A stretch of DNA of 64,000 bases from contig NZ_KB905472.1 of assembly GCF_000382445.1 (NCBI RefSeq), positions 2,007,697-2,071,696 on the forward strand, read 5' to 3'. Positions 18,713-25,245 of the stretch are shown piece by piece. A program made the translations under genes and the position numbers. The notes under the pieces were generated by a model that saw only the letters and a list, made by a program, of their open reading frames with translations, had not been told where the DNA came from and did not search any database. How positions within the stretch are numbered: position 1 is the stretch's first letter; each line of letters opens with the position of its first letter. Origin of the DNA: Phocaeicola massiliensis B84634 = Timone 84634 = DSM 17679 = JCM 13223. GTDB taxonomy: Bacteria > Bacteroidota > Bacteroidia > Bacteroidales > Bacteroidaceae.

Positions 18713-19504
18713 ATGAAAAAAACGAATTATGCCTTGCTGGTTCTTCTTGCCCTCGTATTGGCAAGCTGTTCCGCCTACAAACAAGTTCCATACTTGCAAG
18801 CATCCGAGTATCTGGACACTTCCGGCCAGAATCCCCCCCTCTATGATGCCCGCATCATGCCCAAGGACTTGCTGACCATCACAGTCAATACTACGGATCC
18901 GGAAACAGCAGCACCATTCAACCTGATCGTAGCCACTACCCTCAGTAATCAAAACAAGAACCTGACAAACCAGCCCGTATTGCAGCAATATCTGGTAGAC
19001 AACAAAGGCAATATCGACTTCCCCGTACTGGGCATCCTGCACATCGGCGGACTGACCAAAAGCGAAGCCGAGAACCTCATCAGAGAGAAACTGAAAACCT
19101 ACATCACGGAGGTGCCCATCGTCAATGTACGCATGGCCAACTATAAAATTTCCGTCATGGGAGAAGTGACCAACCCCGGCAGCTTCGTTATCAGCAACGA
19201 GAAAGTAAACCTGTTTGAGGCACTCGCCATGGCAGGCGATATGACCATTTACGGACAACGCGATAACGTGAAACTCATCCGTGAAGATGCACAGGGACAC
19301 CGTGAAATCATCCCCCTGAACCTGAACGACGCAAGCATTATACTGTCTCCTTATTATTACTTGCAGCAGAACGATGTGATTTACGTCACTCCCAATAAGA
19401 CCAAGGCCAAAAACGCCGGCATCAGTAACAGTACCACCATCTGGTTCTCCGTAGTGGGTACACTCGTGTCGCTTGCCAGCCTTATTGTTACTATTTCCCG
19501 ATAA
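18713..19504 (+). CDS. Wza-like polysaccharide export lipoprotein
   Basis: A 263-residue protein. The ATG at 18713 was chosen over an upstream start at 18647 because it places a classic lipoprotein signal (LALVLASC, Cys about residue 18) at the N-terminus and removes an overlap with the preceding gene. A Poly_export domain follows (MPKDLLTITVNTTD, then DFPVLGILHIGGLTKSEAENLI) with a SLBB-type domain and a C-terminal hydrophobic segment (about 240-260). It forms the outer-membrane pore of Wzx/Wzy capsule export. A run of seven C residues lies at 18833-18839. Confidence 0.93.
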   Translation: MKKTNYALLVLLALVLASCSAYKQVPYLQASEYLDTSGQNPPLYDARIMPKDLLTITVNTTDPETAAPFNLIVATTLSNQNKNLTNQPVLQQYLVDNKGNIDFPVLGILHIGGLTKSEAENLIREKLKTYITEVPIVNVRMANYKISVMGEVTNPGSFVISNEKVNLFEALAMAGDMTIYGQRDNVKLIREDAQGHREIIPLNLNDASIILSPYYYLQQNDVIYVTPNKTKAKNAGISNSTTIWFSVVGTLVSLASLIVTISR

Positions 19505-19521
19505 AACAACCCGATTTCATT

Positions 19522-21909
19522 ATGAAAGAAAATTTATACGACGAACTTTATACCGAACAAGAAGAACAGGTAGACTACAAAGCCCTCTTCTTCAAATACC
19601 TCATCCACTGGAAATGGTTTGTTGCCAGTATTGTGGTATGCCTGATAGGAGGATGGATTTATCTGCACTACACCACACCGGTGTACAGCATTACCGGCTC
19701 TGTCATTATCAAAGACAACAAGAAAAACAACAGTGTCAGCACCGGACTGGCCGATTTGGAAGATCTCGGTTTTTACTCGTCTACCAACAACTTCGACAAT
19801 GAAGTGGAAGTGCTGCACTCACGCACCCTGCTGAAAAAAGTAGTGGAGGAACTGGACCTGTATATCAACTACAGAACCCGTGAGAACCTCCGCCCTGTAG
19901 AGCTTTACAAAGACACACCGGTAAAAGTGTGGCTCACCCCCGAAGAGGCAGAAAAACTGCCCAATGGCGCAGCAGTGCTTGAAGTGGTACTGAAACCCGG
20001 AGGAAAGCTGAGTGTCAGCACGGAAATAGACGAACAGGAATTCAAACAGGATTTCAACAAACTTCCTGCCCTGCTCACTACCCCTTACGGTACGTTCAGC
20101 TTTACTCCCGGCGACTCGGCAATCGTTGAAAAGGAACAGGAAATCACCGTCACCGTGGCAGCTCCGCGCATCATGGCAAACGGATATGCCAATGCGCTTT
20201 CCGTGGAACCGACCTCCAAGACCACAACCATTGCCCAAATCACTTTACAGAATACCAGTCCCCAACGCGGCGTAGACTTCATCAACAAGCTGATAGAAAT
20301 CTATAACCGTGATGCCAACGACGATAAGAACGAAGTGGCAAGCAAGACTGCCGAATTCATCGACGAGCGTATCAAAATCATCAACGGAGAGCTGGGAACC
20401 ACCGAAAAAGAGCTGGAAACCTTCAAGCGAGATGCCGGACTGACCGACCTGAAGAGTGACGCTCAACTGGCACTCAGCGAAAACTCCGAATACGAAAAGA
20501 AACGTGCCGAAAACAGCACCCAGCTCCGTCTGGTGCAATTCCTGTCAGAGTATGCCAATAACCCCGACCATGCCTACGAGGTATTGCCGGTCAACGTGGG
20601 TCTGACAGACACCGGCCTGACCGAACTCATCAACCGCTACAACGAAATGCTGCTGGAGCGCAAACGTCTCCTCCGCACCTCATCGGAAAGCAACCCCGTG
20701 GTGGTGAACCTGGACGCCAGCATCCGTGCCATGCGCAGCAACGTGCAGACCACCATCCTGAGTGTGCAGAAAGGATTGATGATTACCAAAGCCGACCTTG
20801 AACGCCAGGCAGGAAAATACGCCGGACGAATCACCAGCGCACCGGGTCAGGAACGCCAGTTGGTGAGCATCTCGCGCCAACAGGAAATCAAGGCGGGACT
20901 GTACCTCATGCTGTTGCAGAAACGCGAAGAGAACGCCATTACGCTGGCTTCTACCGCCAACAACGCCCGTATCGTGGACGAAGCACAGGCAGGGCTGTTC
21001 CCCGTCTCTCCCAAAGGCAAACTCATCTACCTGATTGCCTTCGTCTTGGGAATCGCCATCCCGGTGGGCATCATTTATATCATCGAACTGCTGAGATACA
21101 AGATAGAAGACCGTTCGGACGTAGAGAAACTGACTACCGTACCCATCATCGGCGATATTCCCGCATCAGACAATATGCCGAAAGAAGGTTCGGTGGTGGT
21201 ACGCGAAAATCAGAACGATATGATGGCCGAAACCTTCCGCAATGTCCGTACCAACGTGCAGTATATGTTGGGCAGCAATCAGAAGGTGGTGTTAATCACT
21301 TCTACCACCAGTGGCGAAGGAAAATCATTTGTGGCTGCCAACCTTGCCATCAGCTTTGCCCTGCTGGGCAAGAAAGTGGTCATCGTGGGGCTGGATATCC
21401 GCAAGCCGGAACTGAACAAAGCCTTCCAGATGTCGCATAAGGAAGACGGTATCACCCGTTACCTTGCCGACCCGGAACACACCGACCTGATGTCGTTGCT
21501 GCAACAGTCCAATGTCACCCCCAACCTGTACATCCTGCCCGGCGGTGCCATCCCTCCCAACCCGACCGAACTGGTGGCACGCGACTCGCTGGTACAGGCT
21601 GTCGACCGGTTGAAAAAGGAATTCGACTATGTGATACTCGATACCGCTCCCATCGGTATGGTGACCGACACCCAACTGATTTCGCGCGTGGCAGACATGA
21701 GTATTTACGTATGCCGTGCCGGTTATACACCCAAAGCAGGCTATCTGTTCATCAACGAACTGAGAGACCATAAGAAGTTGCCCAACCTGTGCACCATCAT
21801 CAATGATGTAAACATCAAAACCGGAAAGTACGGATACGGCACGTATGGCAAATACGGCTATGGTAGAACCTATGGCTACGGTTACGGATACGATGAAAAA
21901 AGTAAATAA
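19522..21909 (+). CDS. Wzc-like polysaccharide co-polymerase / bacterial tyrosine kinase
   Basis: A 795-residue protein. The Wzz domain has flanking membrane helices (about 30-50 and 495-515) around a periplasmic coiled-coil region; a GNVR-like segment is at about 440-470. The cytoplasmic BY-kinase domain carries Walker A (SGEGKSF, about 600), Walker A' (VGLDIRKPEL) and Walker B (DYVILDTAP). The C-terminal 30 residues are a Tyr/Gly tail of repeated YGYG- and YGK-type steps, the autophosphorylation cluster typical of Wzc. It controls polymer length and export with the Wza-like protein, 17 bases upstream. Confidence 0.95.
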   Translation: MKENLYDELYTEQEEQVDYKALFFKYLIHWKWFVASIVVCLIGGWIYLHYTTPVYSITGSVIIKDNKKNNSVSTGLADLEDLGFYSSTNNFDNEVEVLHSRTLLKKVVEELDLYINYRTRENLRPVELYKDTPVKVWLTPEEAEKLPNGAAVLEVVLKPGGKLSVSTEIDEQEFKQDFNKLPALLTTPYGTFSFTPGDSAIVEKEQEITVTVAAPRIMANGYANALSVEPTSKTTTIAQITLQNTSPQRGVDFINKLIEIYNRDANDDKNEVASKTAEFIDERIKIINGELGTTEKELETFKRDAGLTDLKSDAQLALSENSEYEKKRAENSTQLRLVQFLSEYANNPDHAYEVLPVNVGLTDTGLTELINRYNEMLLERKRLLRTSSESNPVVVNLDASIRAMRSNVQTTILSVQKGLMITKADLERQAGKYAGRITSAPGQERQLVSISRQQEIKAGLYLMLLQKREENAITLASTANNARIVDEAQAGLFPVSPKGKLIYLIAFVLGIAIPVGIIYIIELLRYKIEDRSDVEKLTTVPIIGDIPASDNMPKEGSVVVRENQNDMMAETFRNVRTNVQYMLGSNQKVVLITSTTSGEGKSFVAANLAISFALLGKKVVIVGLDIRKPELNKAFQMSHKEDGITRYLADPEHTDLMSLLQQSNVTPNLYILPGGAIPPNPTELVARDSLVQAVDRLKKEFDYVILDTAPIGMVTDTQLISRVADMSIYVCRAGYTPKAGYLFINELRDHKKLPNLCTIINDVNIKTGKYGYGTYGKYGYGRTYGYGYGYDEKSK

Positions 21910-21946
21910 ATAATACTTCATTTTTTAGTTACATAATAGACAACTA

Positions 21947-21998
21947 GAAATCCCTTCCCCAAAATGTTAATTATTTAACACAAAGGGAAGGGATTTTC
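21947..21998 (+). terminator. Terminator after the first capsule operon, probably bidirectional
   Basis: GAAATCCCTTCCC (21947-21959) pairs with GGGAAGGGATTTTC (21985-21998), with A-rich and T-rich flanks on both sides. It separates the kinase gene from the convergent amidase gene. Confidence 0.75.
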
Positions 21999-22028
21999 AT
22001 TTATCTACGGATAAATCATATAAATATT

Positions 22029-22475
22029 TTACTCATACAATTTACTTGTCACCTCAAAACAGGGACATTCCTTCACCCACTCTTCGGGGCTGATGCGTCC
22101 GTCGCCGTTGCGGTCGGGACTCAAATCCCGGTGTCCGCACACCCGGCAGCCGGGATAATCCATCAACAACGTTCGGATAAGCACCCTCAAAGAGTGTTTC
22201 TGCCATTCGGTACGCGTATCTGCGGGACGATAACGGACATCCAGTCCGCCTTCATAACAAATACCGATGCTGTACGCATTGTAGCCCAGCGCATGTGCTC
22301 CCGGCTTCTCTAGGGGGCGCGTATTCTTAATATCCCCATTCTTGCGGATATAGAAATGATAACCCGCCCCATTGAATCCGCGATGCCGATGACACACCTC
22401 CAAGTCGTTTTCAGTAAAGTCCCTGTCCGCACGTGTGGCGGAACAGTGGACTACAATCAGGTTAATCTCTCTCAT
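22029..22475 (-). CDS. N-acetylmuramoyl-L-alanine amidase (Amidase_2) with EF-hand-like loop
   Basis: A 148-residue zinc amidase-like protein. VVHCSATRAD (about 8-17) and GHRDL (about 118-122) supply the expected zinc ligands, and GYHFYIRKNGDI and YNAYSIGICYEGG are family motifs. Immediately after GHRDL the segment DRNGDGRISPEE fits a canonical 12-residue EF-hand calcium loop (D1, N3, D5, G6, E12). There is no signal peptide, so it is cytoplasmic unless released by lysis. Its start overlaps a tiny upstream ORF by 14 bases. Such amidases accompany HU-like proteins in Bacteroides. Confidence 0.9.
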   Translation of the reverse strand: MREINLIVVHCSATRADRDFTENDLEVCHRHRGFNGAGYHFYIRKNGDIKNTRPLEKPGAHALGYNAYSIGICYEGGLDVRYRPADTRTEWQKHSLRVLIRTLLMDYPGCRVCGHRDLSPDRNGDGRISPEEWVKECPCFEVTSKLYE

Positions 22476-22542
22476 TCTTTCTTCTCTTGGCTCTGAGGAG
22501 CAGCATGATGCACTCCAGAATCTTAATAATCAAGTTTTTCAT
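22462..22542 (-). CDS. Tiny hydrophobic/basic peptide upstream of the amidase (smalltalk-like?)
   Basis: An ATG at 22542 opens a 26-codon frame: a hydrophobic N-terminal half (MKNLIIKILECIMLLL) followed by a basic tail (RAKRRKNERD). It is preceded by a strong Shine-Dalgarno sequence (AAAAGGAGGAAAT), unusual for Bacteroidetes, and overlaps the amidase start by 14 bases in another frame, suggesting translational coupling. Its size and place between an HU-like gene and an amidase gene fit what I recall of the Bacteroides 'smalltalk' peptides; this match is from memory and unverified. Confidence 0.6.
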   Translation of the reverse strand: MKNLIIKILECIMLLLRAKRRKNERD

Positions 22543-22596
22543 ATTTCCTCCTTTTTAAAACAATTAAAACTCTATTCCGAAACTTTTTTTAGGGAT

Positions 22597-22761
22597 GTGC
22601 CAAAACGTTTATAATGCTATCATTTCATCGGTAGAGACGAGGTTCGCCTACTCCAAACAGCTTGTTTGTGTATTACTCCCAAGGTCGTGACCGTTGGTAA
22701 GGGCAGGCAACCCCTCCCCCTACAGTTGACGATTTGACAGACCGGTTCAGTTTTGACACAC
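22597..22761. repeat. MITE-like intergenic repeat, copy 1
   Basis: Near-perfect terminal inverted repeats GTGCCAAAAC (22597-22606) and GTTTTGACAC (22750-22759) bound about 163 bases. The interior shares blocks with the copy at 61919-62067: GGTAGAGA-like start, TTACTCCCAA-GTCGTGACC-TTGG, CCCCTACAG-TGACGAT and CCGGTT-AGTTTTGACACAC. It has no coding capacity. Confidence 0.6.
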
Positions 22762-22770
22762 CCTCAGAGG

Positions 22771-23220
22771 TTAGCCCTCGTTTACACCGGAGACTTCCTC
22801 TTCAGGCTTCTTCTCCTCCTTCTTAGGCAGCTTGTTCACCTTGCTGAACGACAGCGCCGTCAGCATGCCGCTCAACGCCAGTCCGGGACGGAAATTGATA
22901 CGCGCCTTGTTAATCATGGAAACATCATACTTGTCTTCCGAATCGGCCCCCTTGCCGCTCACACCAATCTGAAACGTGCCCAAATCCGCCAGACGCACAA
23001 TCTCGCCTGCACTCAGCGCCTCCACAATCACATCTTCCAACGCCGTGAGCACTGCCGCCACATCAGCACGTGTCACGGTACAGGTTCTCTGAATTCGTTC
23101 CGACATCTCGCGGACTGTGACATCGCCGCTGGCCTGAGCCTGGGCATAGAAACGTACTCCCGCTTCGGGTTCCTGCGGGTTTTTACGGGGTACGACCGAA
23201 TAAGATACTGACTTTGACAT
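22771..23220 (-). CDS. HU family DNA-binding protein (long Bacteroidales type)
   Basis: A 149-residue protein. An HU/IHF-like fold starts at about residue 35 (DVTVREMSERIQRTCTVTRADVAAVLTALEDVIVEALSAG) with the beta-arm region VRLADLGTFQIGVSGKG and INFRPG. It is longer than canonical HU (about 90 residues), with an N-terminal extension (SYSVVPRKNPQEPEAGVRFYAQAQAS) and a Lys/Glu-rich tail (about 130-145). It binds DNA, probably architecturally. Long HU-like proteins of this kind commonly lie near amidase genes in Bacteroides. Confidence 0.9.
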   Translation of the reverse strand: MSKSVSYSVVPRKNPQEPEAGVRFYAQAQASGDVTVREMSERIQRTCTVTRADVAAVLTALEDVIVEALSAGEIVRLADLGTFQIGVSGKGADSEDKYDVSMINKARINFRPGLALSGMLTALSFSKVNKLPKKEEKKPEEEVSGVNEG

Positions 23221-23492
23221 AATCTTCTAATTTTTAATGATTTATACTTATAACTTCGAAATCTCAAGCACCGGTTACTCTGTGATTACATGACAAAGAT
23301 ACGACGGTGAGAGAAGCCATTGTCGGGCTTCGTCGGAATTGGTGGAGAAAGGTAACGAATGGTCTTGAAAACTTGCTTTCAGCAAGAGTATTTGAGAAAC
23401 ATCAACCTCACTCTTAAAAAAACAGACTGCACCGAATGCCTTTTCCATATAAATCATTATCTTTGTCCGTTATAGAAACACAGAAAAACATA

Positions 23493-24446
23493 ATGGGAAA
23501 GTTTATCAATCCGTTCACCGATTACGGCTTCAAGAAAATATTCGGTCAGGAAGTATCCAAGGAGTTGCTAATCGAGTTCTTAAATGATTTGTTGGAGGGC
23601 GAACGGGTGATAACCGACCTTACCTTTCTGAACAATGAGCAGTTGCCGATCTATCCGGAAGAGCGTATTGCCATCTACGACATCTTCTGCACCACGGACA
23701 CGGGTGAGAAAATAATTGTGGAGATGCAAAACCGCTCCCAGGTTTATTTCAAGGAACGTGCTCTGTATTATCTTTCCCATGCCATTGTCCGTCAGGGCGT
23801 GAAGGGAGAGAGTTGGAAGTTCGATATAAAAGCGGTGTACGGAGTCTTCTTCATCAATTTCCTGTTGGACGAGAACCATAAGTTGCGCACCGATGTTATA
23901 TTGACAGACCGTGAGACCGGAAAATTGTTTTCGGATAAACTGAGGCAAATCTTTATCGCATTACCCCTGTTTAATAAGACAGAAACAGAGTGCGAAACGG
24001 ATTTTGAACGTTGGATATTTGTATTAAATAACATGGAAACATTGAATCGTATGCCTTTTAAAGCTCAGAAAGCCGTATTTGAGAAGTTGGAAGAGATTGT
24101 TGATGTTCATTCTCTCTCCGAAGAAGACCGTGTGCGCTATGAAAACAGTGTAAACGCCTATCGTGATTATTTGGCTACCATCGACTATGCAGCAAAGAAA
24201 GGAAGTGAAGAAGGGTTTGAAGAAGGGTTTGAGAAAGGAATTGAAAAAGGGATTGAAAAAGGAATCGAGAAAGGGATCGAGAAAGGAATCGAGAAAGGGA
24301 TTGAGAAAGGAATTGAGAAAGGGATTGAGAAAGGACGTCGAGAAGAAAAATTTGAAACGGCTCGCAACCTGAAATCCTTGGGAATGACCTCTGAGCAAAT
24401 CATGCAAGTCACCGGCCTTTCCCTTACAGAAATCGAATCTCTGTAA
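23493..24446 (+). CDS. Rpn/PDDEXK family nuclease-transposase-like protein with GIEK repeats
   Basis: A 317-residue protein; the ATG at 23493 starts the conserved MGKFINPFTDYGFKKIFG. The PD-(D/E)XK core is visible as YDIFCTTDTGEKIIVEMQ (about residues 60-80), followed by FKERALYYLSHAIVRQG. Rpn proteins are DNA endonucleases that promote RecA-independent recombination. Residues about 240-282 carry EEGFEEGFEKG and then eight consecutive GIEK units, a charged helical repeat, followed by a C-terminal helical motif (MTSEQIMQVTGLSLTEIESL). A -7 box TATCTTTG lies at 23458-23465. Confidence 0.88.
   Translation: MGKFINPFTDYGFKKIFGQEVSKELLIEFLNDLLEGERVITDLTFLNNEQLPIYPEERIAIYDIFCTTDTGEKIIVEMQNRSQVYFKERALYYLSHAIVRQGVKGESWKFDIKAVYGVFFINFLLDENHKLRTDVILTDRETGKLFSDKLRQIFIALPLFNKTETECETDFERWIFVLNNMETLNRMPFKAQKAVFEKLEEIVDVHSLSEEDRVRYENSVNAYRDYLATIDYAAKKGSEEGFEEGFEKGIEKGIEKGIEKGIEKGIEKGIEKGIEKGIEKGRREEKFETARNLKSLGMTSEQIMQVTGLSLTEIESL
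24211..24338 (+). repeat. In-frame 12-base tandem repeat encoding GIEK
   Basis: Eight successive 12-base units (GGN ATY GAR AAA), preceded by related EEGF units. The Gly codon alternates strictly GGA/GGG through all eight units, so the larger period is 24 bases. Changes in copy number would stay in frame and lengthen or shorten the helix. Confidence 0.85.
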
Positions 24447-24655
24447 CCTACTTTCTTCATCTTCCATGAGAAAGACTTAAAAAACAGAGACCATTCGGAG
24501 TTCCGCCGGAGAAGATTCCATCTACTCCACAAGGAACTCCTCCCCCTCAAAAAAAGAACGGAGCATGTCGAAACAAACTTCATTAATCATTTGATAATCA
24601 GAGATTTTATTGTTATATTTACATTAAAGAACAATAAATAATCATAGTAAGAATA

Positions 24656-24886
24656 ATGAAGAAAGAAGAAGAAACATTCGCCATCCGCACTTACGACAAG
24701 GCGGAACTGGCGTCGCTCTATTGCCCCGGACGCGAACCAGGAGCCGCCCTGCAGAACCTTTATCGATGGATACGGCGTATCCCCCGCCTGACGGAAGAAC
24801 TCAATGCCACAGGCTACAACAAATACCGCCATTGCTACCTGAAACAGGAGGTGGAAATCATTGTGAAATACCTGGGAGAGCCTTAA
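24656..24886 (+). CDS. DUF4248 domain protein
   Basis: A 76-residue protein whose pattern (FAIRTYDKAELASLYCPG, then ALQNLYRWIRRIPRLTEELNATGYN, ending in VEIIVKYLGEP) matches DUF4248, a small Bacteroides family often placed near HU-like, amidase and primase-like genes. It looks like a winged-helix or small DNA-binding domain, but function is unknown. Confidence 0.85.
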   Translation: MKKEEETFAIRTYDKAELASLYCPGREPGAALQNLYRWIRRIPRLTEELNATGYNKYRHCYLKQEVEIIVKYLGEP

Positions 24887-25245
24887 CGGAAAAGAGAGTT
24901 GCGAAAGAAAAACAGCACAAAAACGCACTAAAGTGTTTCCGGAAAACTCTTCCGTCTTTCAGGAAAAGACTATTATGTTTGGGAAAAAGACCTTGATGTT
25001 TTTCGAGAACATCAAGGTCTTTTTTCAGGGTGAATGCTATCGGGCGGACACACGGGTCTGCCCTGAATTCCACACATACACCATAGAAATCCACCCACTC
25101 AAACCAACAAAAAAACGGTGCAGCGGAGGCTTTCACAGGTGCCCTCCCGGTGGTTGCGGTTATTTCCAATATGATTCACAATCAACATACTGATTATCAA
25201 TATAATGACATCTAACTTTGGGACCACTGGGACCAGGGCCCACCT
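24887..25245. other. Intergenic region with terminator and short repeats
   Basis: No convincing gene. Between 24935 and 24985 there are irregular units resembling TTCAGGAAAAGACT, followed by the strong terminator (24984-25025). At 25219-25241 there is a 23-base GGACC-rich segment that recurs inverted within the DUF3987 gene (26690-26712). TAACTTTG at 25213-25220 resembles a -7 box but points into the 3' end of that gene. Confidence 0.6.
24984..25025 (+). terminator. Strong hairpin terminator, probably bidirectional
   Basis: AAAAAGACCTTGATGTT (24984-25000) pairs perfectly with AACATCAAGGTCTTTTT (25009-25025) over an eight-base loop. It lies between the DUF4248 gene and the convergent DUF3987 gene. 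Confidence 0.8.

Noticed and set aside
24211..24338. CRISPR array
   Set aside because: The repeats are directly adjacent 12-base coding units with no spacers; no cas genes are present in the window.
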